Of a stretch of DNA of 64,000 nt, positions 52,701 to 62,900 are shown piece after piece (within the stretch, counting starts at the first letter, position 1; every line of letters starts with the position of its first letter). The notes beneath the pieces were generated by a model. It worked only from the letters and a program-made list of their open reading frames with translations, ran no database searches and was not told the DNA's origin. The translations under genes and the position numbers were made by a program. Source of the stretch: Maniola hyperantus (taxonomy: Eukaryota > Arthropoda > Insecta > Lepidoptera > Nymphalidae); NCBI RefSeq assembly GCF_902806685.2, contig NC_048543.1, positions 4,134,106 through 4,198,105 of the forward strand, read 5' to 3'.

Positions 52701-53799
52701 TTATTTTAAAAGTAACATACAGACATATTTAATGTATTTTTGCCACTTTATTCTATGTAGAAATTATGTATTTACCAAACTGTTGTAATGTTTTGTGGGT
52801 TTTTTCGTGGGCTTTCTGGCTTAGTTTGTTGTGGGCTGCTCATTAGACTAGGGCGCGTTTGGGAACCTCGTTACTTTAGTTAGTAGGTTTGTAAACAATA
52901 TTTAATTTTTTTTATAGTGACAAATTCATCTTATCTGAAGACGGATATGGCAAGATTGTGGGTCGTCTAAAGGACATCATAATTCGAGGGGGAGAGAACA
53001 TTGCGCCAAAAGAAATTGAAGATTTCTTAAACACACACCCAGATGTCCTCGATAGTCAGGTAATAAAATTATTACATTAATTATACTTGAAGCTATTAAA
53101 ATAAAATGTAAGAGAAGACATACAAACTGAACAAAATCACGACATAACAGTCAAAGACAATAGTTTCGAGAGAGAAGATGCGACAAAAATGAGAATATTA
53201 AAGACAAATTACCGAATGGAAGTGCCGAATAAAACTGAGTATATGATCTTAGATAAAATATCTGACGTTATACTTGTAATGCTTATAGTTAAGAAACAAA
53301 GGAATTTTAGAAATTAATTACTTCTGAAATATTAATAGTCTCAACCCATTGCCGGCCTACTACTGAGAACAGGTGTTCTCTCAGAATGAGAACGCGCTTT
53401 AGAACGTTAGTACTATTATAAATTCTGTGCTTTAGACTACACACCTTTGAAAACATGAACTCTCAGGGATGAGGATTTTATATTTTAATTTACCTACTCA
53501 TTTCTGGTGTAATATTACCCAGGTGATATTAAAAATCTATAAAATTATATAATCCTTTAACTAAATTGCAGGTAATTGGAGTGTCAGACGAGAGATTAGG
53601 TGAAGAGCTCTGTGCAGTAGTTAGACTTCATGAAGGCGCGACTTTCACGGTACAGGATCTAACAAACCATTGTAAGGGAAAACTGGCTCGCTACAAAATA
53701 CCTAGAATGCTGAAAATCATGGATGAATTTCCTAAAACTGTGTCTGGTAAAATACAGAAGTTTAAAATAAAAGAATTAATTGAAACTGGAAAACTATGA
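43781..53799 (+). CDS. medium-chain acyl-CoA synthetase ACSF2-like, mitochondrial
   Basis: Twelve exons, in frame throughout: 43781-43851, 44487-44667, 45328-45456, 46266-46486, 47182-47303, 48723-48829, 50113-50240, 51259-51427, 51659-51772, 52053-52195, 52918-53059, 53572-53799. The product is 584 residues (human ACSF2 is about 615). It activates fatty acids to acyl-CoA through an acyl-AMP step. The N-terminus MLSKNMFNKTGLVIRTVNK is a basic, amphipathic mitochondrial targeting type. The adenylation motifs are TSGTTGDPKAG (residues ~236-246), LYGLSETTA (~378-386), GELMVRGYHTMIGYWDD, GRLKDIIIRGGENIAP, and the C-terminal lysine motif TVSGKIQK. In the P-loop motif the usual PKG is PKA. An AATAAA lies just after the stop. 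Confidence 0.93.
45000..45205 (-). repeat. Lep1-type Helitron-like fragment, reverse
   Basis: TAGCCGATACCCGCGACTTCGTC...GGGATAAAAAGTAGCC...ACAAACCAACAAGCAAAC. In ACSF2 intron 2. Confidence 0.6.
46785..46912. repeat. foldback MITE (GGTCGAGATGG family)
   Basis: GAGGTCGAGATGGCACGGTTGCC to CCCCGATTGCCATCTCGAC, with a GC-rich core; in ACSF2 intron 4. Confidence 0.7.
47340..47420 (-). repeat. SINE family C short fragment
   Basis: The GATGATGAAGCCTAGAAT-like block degenerates from the family at 60738; in ACSF2 intron 5. Confidence 0.35.
47645..47850 (-). mobile_element. Helitron-like element (family B), reverse
   Basis: ACTAGCTTATGGTCGCGATTTC start (CTAG terminus in complement) to TATCAGTCAGTCAGTCAGC. 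Abuts the MITE at 47853. Confidence 0.7.
47853..48563. mobile_element. DNA-transposon-like element with AAGGTACCTGGGTCGAATATGGCC ends
   Basis: The left end AAGGTACCTGGGTCGAATATGGCC is an exact complement of the right end GGCCATATTCGACCCAGGTACCTT, about 710 bases apart. Inside, ATATGGCC words recur. A GC-rich stretch at 47935-48060, ending in a donor-like CCCGTAAGT, hints at a remnant exon. It lies in ACSF2 intron 5. Confidence 0.8.
48935..49365. mobile_element. element with CCGGCCTAGTGCGAGTC...ACGGAACCCTAAAAA ends
   Basis: GAGGGTTCCGTACTACAGTCG near the left end and AGGGTTCCGTTTTTCC...GATACGGAACCCTAAA at the right. A common lepidopteran MITE-like family; in ACSF2 intron 6. Confidence 0.7.
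49555..50060. mobile_element. GGGTTCCGTA element with a terminal palindrome
   Basis: The left part has AGCGGCCAGGTGCGCAGCGG and TAGGGTTCCGTAGTC. The right end is an inverted repeat, GGACATGGCGAAACCAAAAG paired with TATAGTTTCGCCATGTCC, around GGGTTCC...GGAACCC. It ends about 50 bases before ACSF2 exon 7. Confidence 0.65.
50436..50572. repeat. foldback MITE (CAGTGCGTGGCCGAAAG family)
   Basis: GTGGCCGAAAGTAATGTACCTTTAGAAGG is mirrored by TTCTAAAGGCCGATGTACACTACTTTC. ACSF2 intron 7. Confidence 0.75.
50725..51055 (-). repeat. Helitron-like fragment (family B variant), reverse
   Basis: AACTAGCTGACCTGCTTCGG start and GCGTTGATATGTAGGTCTGTCAGTCAGTCAGG end. ACSF2 intron 7. Confidence 0.55.
51466..51492 (+). 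repeat. 27-bp copy of ACSF2 exon 8 sequence in the next intron
   Basis: GTCTCATGTGAAGCGGAAAG plus GGGACCT occurs in exon 8 at 51304-51330 and again here, about 40 bases after the exon 8 donor. Confidence 0.85.
51495..51590 (-). repeat. tRNA-like SINE head, reverse
   Basis: In complement: GTTGGTCTAGGCTCTAGCGGG (box A-like) and GGTCCTGGGTTCGACTGC (box B-like). No CCA-ready cloverleaf is evident, so it is treated as a SINE. ACSF2 intron 8. Confidence 0.5.
52365..52455. repeat. foldback MITE fragment (CAGTACGTGG family)
   Basis: ACAGTACGTGGCTTC...GAAATGACATTCTATAGGCCGATGTTCATCACTTTCGGCTGCGTACTGT. ACSF2 intron 10. Confidence 0.65.
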
Positions 53800-54392
53800 G
53801 TACTTAGAAACAATAAATATAATGAATGTAATATTAGATGTACACGGGTAAGATTTTCGGATGAACTGAGAATGGTACTGAGAATTCAAATATTATTTAA
53901 GATCATAAGAACAAACAAAAATTGCCAAAACTTTAAAACGAAAATTCTGATATCGTCACTGAACACCCAAAATTTATTGGCGGTTTTGACATTTTGATGA
54001 TATTGCTAGAGAATCTAGGTTCCATTATATTAGGAATCAAGAGACGCGTCGTTTCGGCCAATCAAAAAAGTCCAATAGATACTCTAACAAAAGAAAAAGC
54101 TGGTAACAGCGCGCGGTATTCAAAGCCACTGAAAGCAGCAAGTGTATCATTTAGTTCCATAATTTTGAACCTACCTGTGGGTTGCTTGCTAGACTGACTT
54201 ATCGATATTTGATTGAGAAATTTTGAGACTCCGCGGAATAATAATATCAATGTTATAATTATTATGACTGAATATTTAATTTGCTTGTTTCTTCTTGTGT
54301 TAAGAGATTAGATATTATAGAATAAGTTTAATAATAATTTTGTGAAACGCTTTACGCGAGGTACGCTTTTTGTAAGTAAAGAAATATTTGTG
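53800..54392. other. ACSF2 3' flank
   Basis: AATAAA signals follow the stop (near 53811). No further gene recognised; the open frames at 54000-54250 are short and motif-free. Confidence 0.5.
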
Positions 54393-54853
54393 GTAATAGG
54401 CTACTTGACTCATATCTAATTTCGTCCAATAAATGATTATTTATTATAGTATTTTGCTTAAGACAACGAAATATATCAATAACAATTATTAAAAACGCAG
54501 GATGGATATATAAATCCAATTTTAAAAAAGACAGTTTTTATTTTTATTTGAAACGCAGAAAACGCTGTCAGCCATGATGTGACGTCATTAAATATGTAAA
54601 CAAAGAAATGTCATCCCTATGTCACGGAAGTTTATGCTGTTGTTTACAAATGCATGACGTCAGAGCACAGATAATCAATAGGCCAAACATGGCCGACAGT
54701 GTTTTCAGCTGTCTATGAAAAATATATTTTTAAATTAAAGTTTTACGGTTTTTAGGGCGCAAAAAAATATAGTGTTAATTTTTTTGATCTAATAGGACAA
54801 ATATTAACCATTTAAGACCAACTTAAAAAAAAGTGTCAACTAGCCTATTGTGT
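54393..54853. mobile_element. DNA-transposon MITE with AATAGGCTA-YTTGAC ends
   Basis: Left TAATAGGCTACTTGACTC and right AGTGTCAACTAGCCTATTG form an inverted repeat about 460 bases apart. The core includes inverted TGTGACGTCATTAAATATG and CATGACGTCAGAG. Confidence 0.7.
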
Positions 54854-55090
54854 TTAATTTATCATAATGAAAATAATTATAAGATGGAAATCAAACTCGA
54901 TAATAAAATTATAAGATAACAGATATAAAATCGATATAGGACCATTAAAATTGTTATCATTATAAAGTCTAAGATATTAGTAATATTCTGTGATGCAGCT
55001 ATCTGTAATTAATATGTATTTAGCAACATTGTAACTGACTCTATCAAATCAAGTTACTTATAAATTTTTGTGGTTTATACGAAGTTCAAT

Positions 55091-58000
55091 ATGAGAGAAA
55101 TATGGTTATTTTTGTTGTTTATTAGTGACTTTGTTTCAGTATCGCCGTCATCCGGTATGTAGATTGATAACATAATCCATATCCATACTAATGTTATAAA
55201 TGCGAAAGTGTGTCTGTCTGCTAGTTTTTCACGGCCCAAGTTTAACCGATTTTAATGTTGGTACAGAGATAGCTTGGGGAAGGATATAGTTCTCTTGGCC
55301 ATTGAGTACTATACAATTAGAAAGGGTGCCCACAAACCCACTCCAAAAAAAATTTAAAACGCTAAAGTTAGCGTATATCTTCTTCTCACTTTAAAGGGTA
55401 AGGTATCAAACGGTTGTGTCGGTTCGTCATAGTGATAAAAATTGTCGTTTCTTTGATGGCGATCAAGAGAATTCCGACTGCGTAAGGCGCTGAAAATCAA
55501 TGGACGAAATCCACGAAAACGAAGCATTTTTTTATTCTATTTCTTTTCGTTTACTCTGGAAAGCTTGTTTGGGCTTTTTATCCCGGAAAATTAAAGAGTT
55601 CCCACGGGATTTTTGAAAAACCTAAATCCACGCGGACGAAGTCACGGGCATCATATATTTCAAGGCTGTGGCATCATCTAGTTACAAATATTATTATAGG
55701 TTAGGTACTTAATTTATGAAGTAGTATGTGAAAGTCTATTTATTAGATTGGTAGGTAGATAAAGGTGGATTAAAAGGTAGGTATGTAATGTAGCTAGCTA
55801 GAAAACAAAAGGTGACAAGGTAATTTTTTTACCTAGCTACGGAGTAATGGCGATTACGCACTGCACTTCCGTCATCCGCGTTATATCCGTCATCCGTGAG
55901 AACACCAGCGATTATCTACGACATATGTCATAAGCTACCACACAAAACAAAAAAGGAACGTATTTTCACGGACTCGGATCGGACGAGTGCATAACCGCCG
56001 TTAGTGTGTTTGTCGGTTCATCGGTTCGCTCATGATTGTCGAAAATTCATTTGATACATATTTGACATGACAAATCAAATGTCATGACAAATTCGATATG
56101 GCGGCTGTAACAAACAAAACACGGCAGGAAAGAAAACCGGCCAAGTGCGAATCAGACTCGCGCACTGAGGGTTCCGTAGTACAATCGTATTTTATCTACA
56201 TTTTGCACGATAAATCAAAAACTACCTACTTACTAGATATCGTTCAAACTAATTTTCGGTGGAAGTTTGCATGGTGGTGTAATTTTCGGTGGAATGTAGG
56301 TACATCATATTTTTTTTGTTTTATCATTCTCTTATTTTAAAGTTACAGCCCCCCCCCCCCCCCCCCTTATACCACTTCTTAAGTGGTAAAAGGGGGTGGC
56401 ACACATTTTACCACTTTGGAAGTGTCTCTCGCGCAAACTATTCAGTTTAGAAAAAAATGATATTAGAAACCTCAATATCATTTTTGAAGACCTATCCATA
56501 GATAGGTACCCCATATGGGTTTGATGAAAAAAAAAATTTTGTGTTTCAGTTCTAAGCATCTGACCCCCAAAATTTATTGTTTTTTTCTATTTTTGTGTAA
56601 AAATCTTAATGCGGTTCACAGAATACATCTACTTACCAAGTTTCAACAGTATAGCTCTAATAGTTTCGGAGAAAAGTGGCTGTGACATACGGACGGACAG
56701 ACAGACAGACAGACATGACGAATCTATAAGGGTTCCGTTTTTTGCCATTCGGCTACGGAACCCTAAAAATCAAATGAAATGTCCGAAAATTTAAAAAAAT
56801 ATATACACCTTTATGATTTCTTTCAGTAAGAAGAGTACGTTTAATAGATCACACCAGCTATGCCATCTCTATCATACAGAAGACGATGTCGAGAGTCGAA
56901 CAACGGTGTTGGTGCAACTTGAAAATAGATGATGTGCATGTAAATGTTAAGTAGGTAGACTCTTCAGAAAATAAATGGGATAGGTTCTTATTATTTTCAT
57001 AAGGCTTCGTGTCCAAAGGGTGCCAACGGGACCCTATTACTAAGCCTCCGCTTTCCGTCCGTGCGTCTGTCTGTCTGACAGCGGGCTATATCTCGTGAAC
57101 CGTAATAGGTAGAGAGTTGAAATTTTCACAGAATGTGTATTTCTATGACCACTATAATAACAAATTAAAGAAAATCAAAATAGCTGCCACGAAACAGTCT
57201 GTTCTGTCACTTCGATCTTATAGATCGATGGAAGGGCGTATGGCAGTTTTTATTAAATTGGAACGCTAAATCATTTGGCGGTACGAGTTTACTTTTAACT
57301 AACTAACTACGGCTAGCCGTTCAGCAGCTAGCTGCTGAAGCCGATACCAGAACCAAATTAGATATTAAGTAGGTATATCATTTTGTAAACTGCCTCTGCC
57401 AGGAGTCGTACCCAGGATCTACGGCTTTCAAGACCACATAGTGTAGGCTGTCAAGGAGATCGTCAAAACAATTTGAAACAAAGCAACTTGTAATATCTTC
57501 TTCTATAATATAAAAATGAATCATTAAATGTGTTGGTCATCGCAAATCTCGAGAACAGCCGAACCGATTTCGCTAATTCTTTTTTATAATATTCCTTGAA
57601 GTAAGAGGATGGTTCTTAAGGAGAGGAAAATTTAAAAAAATTGAGTTAGGCGGAACGAAGTTCGCCAGGGCAGCTAGTATAAAATAAATATGCGAGCAAA
57701 GAATCGATGACAGTTGAAATACAAAGTAAAAACTATGTACCGAAGCCCAGATTTTTTACTCGGGAGTTTAATTATCATGAAATAAATTTTGCAGCGAAGA
57801 TGTCCTAGGAAAAGCAATATATGCCGAAGTCGATTTGAAAGACGGTTTTGTTGTGTCGATACAAAAAATAGGTATTATCGATAACACGATACAACAAAAA
57901 TGGTTACCGTTTTCTGGTAACACCACCAGGGTTGAAGTTCACTCAACAGTAAAGATGACCGACGTTGCTGTAGGATTTAACGTGATCGCTAAAGAAGATA

Positions 58001-59386
58001 AGACTAAGAAAGTTAGTCACTCGACAGGGTTGATCGTTTATCCAGACGTACAGTTTCAGTTCACAGTAAGTTTCAATTTGTAATTTGTTTCATTATGGCT
58101 AAATATTTTAATCTCTTCCGATACTCATATATTACTTAATAAGGGATTTTCTTAGGATAAAAGACTCCTAGATCCTTTAGTAATGTGGCTCCGTAAAGAG
58201 TACAATAATTGAGACTTAAATTATTAACGATTGTTTAACGTGCTCTCCAAGAGAAACGGTAAAGGTCACATTCGGAACTTCAAAGTCAGAAGCTCATGCA
58301 GTTACTAAAGCTACAGTGGGTCTAATGTTTGAGGCCTGAGGGGCGCTAAATTCTTATGATCCCGGCCTGGGCGCCCCTTATTCTGGAAACATTGCATCAG
58401 TCGACCCTGGCATCCCTGGCTGGCTATCATATTCACAACACTATTGGCGCTGGTCAGTACCCGGCGCACCCCCAGGTGCATCTTTTGCGCATGCTAATGA
58501 TCTCTTGTAAAGTACTTACGCGGCCGAAAGTAATGTAGGTACATTGACCTTTAGAAGGAGATAGCAGATTAATTGTAGAGCACTGGCTTGGTCGTTGAGA
58601 CCGACAAAACATCATAATATGGGTATGAGTGACAGAGACACGCTCTACAAAACCGAAATGTCATTCTAAAGGCCGATGTACATTACTTTCGGCCGCGTAC
58701 TGTACGGATGTCCACAATCCACAGTTTAAGTTGAAGTTTGCTGCTGCGCTGAAGTAAACTACACTGCACGTCCCTTGAAGCTGTGATAGCTGTGATAGTG
58801 TGTGTAGTGTGTGTGTGTGGTTAGAACGTCCGCCTCCTAATTGGAGGTTGGGGGCTCAATCCCGGGCACGTGCCTCTAAATTTTCGAGTTATGTGCATTT
58901 TAAGTAATTAAATAATCACTTGCTTTAACGGTTATTGATGGTTGTCGCTGCGATTCGCTCGACGTTTCATTTAAATTGTAAGCGCTTCAATTTGAAGGCA
59001 GACTTGATGGGACATCTTTGTTACAGATAACCAAACACTTGTTTACGGATGAAATAACAGTAGATGTAGTTGGTGTCCTGCCAAGAACAACTAATCGAAT
59101 GCAATTCACCCCAGAGAATCATGTCACAAACGTTTTAACTGCCCTAGTAAGTTTGTAATTATTTCGATGTAGATTTAGACTCTTAGAGGTACTGTACACA
59201 AATCTCTAAACTAAACGAAATTATCGTGCTATCCTTGCCTAACTATATTTTTTTTTCTAGTTTAACTCTACTAGTACGGCTATTAGTGTTGCAAGATGGG
59301 CTAGAGACATTTTTGAACCAATAACTCTGGAGATGGCTACAAAAGAAATAGAATTTCCAAGGATTTGTTATAATTGTGCTACATAG
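55091..59386 (+). CDS. small secreted protein, TULIP/allergen-7-like (tentative), paralogue 1
   Basis: Five exons, frame-checked: 55091-55154, 56827-56950, 57795-58065, 59027-59146, 59261-59386; intron phases 1, 2, 0, 0. The product is 234 residues. The start MREIWLFLLFISDFVSVS is a signal peptide. Exon 2 encodes an amphipathic helix after RLIDHTSYAIS. Exon 3 is beta-rich with KDGFVVSIQKIGII and VGFNVIAKED. This alternation of long strands and one helix, with a secreted N-terminus, recalls insect TULIP-fold lipid binders (JHBP, takeout, group 7 allergen), but I cannot confirm a family. It is clearly homologous to the next gene. A weak AATAAA lies near 59419. Confidence 0.8.
55175..55675 (+). 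mobile_element. Lep1-type Helitron-like element with internal insertion
   Basis: CCATACTAATGTTATAAATGCG start and CACGCGGACGAAGTCACGGGCATCA end. About 300 extra bases separate the halves. In intron 1 of the secreted-protein gene. Confidence 0.6.
55853..56005. repeat. MITE copy, second of the pair with 38025-38170
   Basis: GCGATTACGCACTGCACTTCC...GAGTGCATAACCGCC, aligned over its full length with the first copy. Confidence 0.7.
56130..56767. mobile_element. complete GGGTTCCGT/ACGGAACCCT element
   Basis: GAAAACCGGCCAAGTGCGAATC and GAGGGTTCCGTAGTAC at the left, and GGGTTCCGTTTTTTGCC...GGCTACGGAACCCTAAAA at the right. Inside are a run of about 20 C (56347-56367) and a (GACA)n tract. In intron 1 of the secreted-protein gene. 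Confidence 0.75.
57225..57470 (-). repeat. SINE family C, degraded
   Basis: GTATGGCAGTTTTTATTAAA, GGAACGCTAAATCATTTGGCGG, and a tRNA-like end GGAGTCGTACCCAGGATC. Intron 2 of the secreted-protein gene. Confidence 0.6.
58505..58710. repeat. foldback MITE (CGGCCGAAAGTAATGTA family), best copy
   Basis: ACTTACGCGGCCGAAAGTAATGTA pairs with ACATTACTTTCGGCCGCGTA. The inner arms with CTTTAGAAGGAGATAGC and CATTCTAAAGG also pair. Confidence 0.8.
58820..58935 (+). repeat. SINE family A fragment
   Basis: GGTTAGAACGTCCGCCTCC...GGCTCAATCCCGGGCACG head and a short body. Intron 3 of the secreted-protein gene, just before exon 4. Confidence 0.65.
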
Positions 59387-59589
59387 CATTGCTTGACTTT
59401 TACAATTTTGAAAATGTTAATAAATACTAGAATGTTGGTTACTTATATCTAGTTATAGTTGGATATATTCTTTTTCTTTGATTTAGCGTTGTCCTACATA
59501 TAGTACGCAACATAGTGTTATATCACATCCTAAAAATCTGGAAATTATAATTATGACGTTGTAGTTATCAATAATTTAATTATTATTCT

Positions 59590-59815
59590 CTAGCTTATGC
59601 TCGCGACTTCGTCCGCGTAGACTACACAAATTTCAAACCCTTATTTCACCCCCTTAGGGGTTGAATTTTCAAAAATACTTTCTTAGCGGATGCCTACGTC
59701 ATAATAGCTATCTGCATGCTAAATTTCAGCCCGATCTGTCCAGAAGTTTGAGCTGTGTGTTGATAGAGCAGTCAGTCAGTCAGTCAATCAGTCACCTTTT
59801 CCTTTTATAGATTTA
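59590..59815 (-). mobile_element. Helitron-like element (family B), reverse
   Basis: CTCTAGCTTATGCTCGCGACTTCG...GTCAGTCAGTCAGTCAATCAGTCACC. Between the two paralogues. Confidence 0.7.
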
Positions 59816-59970
59816 GATTTAAATCAAACAATTTATATCAACTTTATCAGATTGAATACTTATGTGATACCGCGTCTAATATTAATTTCACTAGATTTAT
59901 CACTAATAATACTTTTAATATCAATGTTCCTCTCAACCTATTAGTCAATTATTTAAGTGAAGAGATAAGC

Positions 59971-62900
59971 ATGATTAAAATATTAAGTTGCGCTTGCGTC
60001 GCTTTACTTTGCGCGATTTCTGTTCAGTGTCAAAATGTTGACTGGCGTAAGTAATAATATTGTTAATTTAATATTCTTGTAAGGTTGCTCCGTCTTCTAC
60101 TCGTCAATTTTCTAAGTTCTAACTTAGACGGTAATTACGTCTATGGGCCTGAAGAACCCTTTTGGTGACTCTAGCTAGAGTGGACTAGTAGACTCTAGAG
60201 TAAGTAGGTATAATATGTATATTCTAGAGTAGAGTAGCACTGAATAGGTTGTTGGAAGTGTAACTGGGAGAGATGTGACCATGTACTTCAACGTCATAAG
60301 CGCTGCTGTTTTGCTGCCTTCAACCAAGTTCTTCATAGCAAACCTTCATTGACACCTGATGAACAAAGGTATGTTTAATGGCTTGCGCTCTGTTACATCT
60401 CAGAAGGCTCTGATAGCCTAGCGGTTGGGACGTCCGCCTTCTAATTGGAGGTCGGGGGTTCGATCCCGATCGACCTCTTTTCGGAGTTATGTGTGTTTTA
60501 CTTAATTAAATATTACTTGCTTTAACGGTGAAGGAAAACATCAAGAGGAAACCTGCATACCTGAGAGTTCTCCATAATGTTCTCAAAGGTGTGTGAAGTC
60601 TACCAATCCGCACATGGCCAGCGTGGTAGACTATGGCCAAAACCCCTCTCACTCTGAGAGGAGACCCGTGCTCTGTAGTCAGCCGGTGACGGGTTGATCA
60701 TGATGATGACATCTCAGCAACGTACTAACCTACTTTTTTTATTTTTTTTATTTAGATACAAGTTAGCCCTTGACTGCAATCTCACCTGGTGGTAAGTGAT
60801 GATGCAGTCTAAGATGATAGCGGGCTAACCTGGAAGGGGTATGGCAGTTTTTATTAAACCCATACCCCTTTGGTTTATACACGGCATCGTACCGGAACGC
60901 TAAATCGCTTGGCGGCACGGCTTTGCCGGCAGGGTGGTAACTAGCCACGGCCGAAGCCTCCCACCAGACCAGACCAGAAATTTAGAAATTATAAAATTCC
61001 AAACCCCTGCCAGGAATCGAACCCGGGACCTCCCACTATTAAGACCACAGCGCTCACCACTGCGCCAGGGAGGTCGTCTACTGATTTCATTTAAACCTAG
61101 GCGGACTAAATTGGCTAGGTGCCTTCAGTTTGCTTGCATAGAGGTTAATTAAATGTTGTTATCAGGGTCGCAAGCATGCTTGGTGGACCACAGTGCTTAC
61201 TACGCGCAGGTAATGCAAGAAGCGTTCAGAATAATAGAAAAAGATGTCAAATGGTGCAATATGAAGATGTTGGACAGAGGTCAAGCGATCAAGTAAGCTA
61301 TCGTAGTTTTCGTACGTCGTGTTGCAATTGATAGTTTAGTAGGTCAATATGTTATGGCACTCAATAACAACCCAATTGTTTTAGATAGATAGATAGATAG
61401 ATTCTTTATTTTGCGTTTCACATGCATTCACTTACTTACAATAAAGACATGAGTTACATATGAGACCCTGTAAGGGTCTGTTACCCTGTTATAGCAAAAC
61501 ATAGGTTATTATAATTATTAGATAATTCGCTTTTACACTTAATTCACTGTACCTACCTTAATTGGTATATATATTTTTTTATTTTTTATTATTACAATAA
61601 AACTTAAAGCTAGCCTTATCTAATTACTATATAAATCATGACCGCGTGGAATGGTGCCAAGAATACTGGCTGCATATCCGCGCTGGACAGCCAGGCTGAT
61701 CCGTTGCGCAAAAAATGAGCCAGCCCTTCTGTCACCAGATGAGGCTATTAATCGCGGTGAAATGTCTCGTAAAAAAATTTTAGCACTAAGACTCCATGGC
61801 CCCAGGGTCTCCACGGCAAACGGCACAAAAATGTAACTCTCTATAAGAGAGGCATACTTGCGCCGCTTGCCGTTTTCAGCTGTTTCTGCTGCGGCTCCCG
61901 GTCTTGATGCTGTCTTCCTGATATGACACGGGGCCAATGTGTCAACGTAAGTTGCGTCCCACATTAGCGCCCGTCCCCGTTCCCAGGGAACCAGCGTCAA
62001 TATTAATTAATTCACTTAGATATGTAATATTTACAATATTCTTAAATTATAATAACAATAATTACAAGAACGAAACAGCAGTAGATTTGAATTTTTAAAA
62101 TAACTTTAACTTGCTAATATAGATTCATTTACATATAAGTAAGTATTATTGGTGCAAAAGAGCGGTGATATACAAGAGTAGTGATAGCCTAATGGTTAAG
62201 ACGTCGGCTTCTTATTTGGAGAGTTAGGGCTTCGATCCCGGGCGTGTACCTAACCTACCTCCTTACCCGCTAACTTCCGAAGTTAAGTGCGTTTTAAGCA
62301 AATAATTAGTATAGTACGCGACAGGTCGAGATGGCAATCGGGGGGGAACGCCCCGTGTCTTGTGGGTTTGCGGGGTGCCCCCCGTCTCATACCCCGTACT
62401 ATCACTTGCTTTAACGGTGGCGAAAAACATCGTGAGGAAACCTGCATGCCTGAGAGTTCTCCATAATCTCAAGGGCGTGTGAAATGAAACCGTTCTCATT
62501 CCGAGACCCGTCCGTCGTGTTTGGTGTACAATCTAAAGATTGTGCACCAAACAGTAAATAATTTTGATTGAATCTTGTTTGTTTCAACAGCGAACGACTA
62601 TTCAAATGGCATGCAACGGGCACTGTCAACTACACGAATGGATTCATTGTGTCCATCGAGAAAATCAACCTCACCGACATACAAGCTCAAGCGATTAGAA
62701 CAACAGTCAACGGCACAGAAGAAAATACTCTGTACATTCAAGGGCATGTCACTCTGAACGAGCTTAATATTGGATTCGATGTCAATGCCAATTTAGACGA
62801 CTCTGGGTCACATCGATTTACTGGAGAATATTCTCATAATCACGTTACGTTTCATACATCGGTTAGTATGGCTATTTTTAGGGTTCCGTGCCTTAAAAGG

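Noticed and set aside
61620..62000. 126-codon minus-strand ORF as a host gene
   Set aside because: Matches a recurrent retroposon protein end and is followed by a simple-repeat tail.
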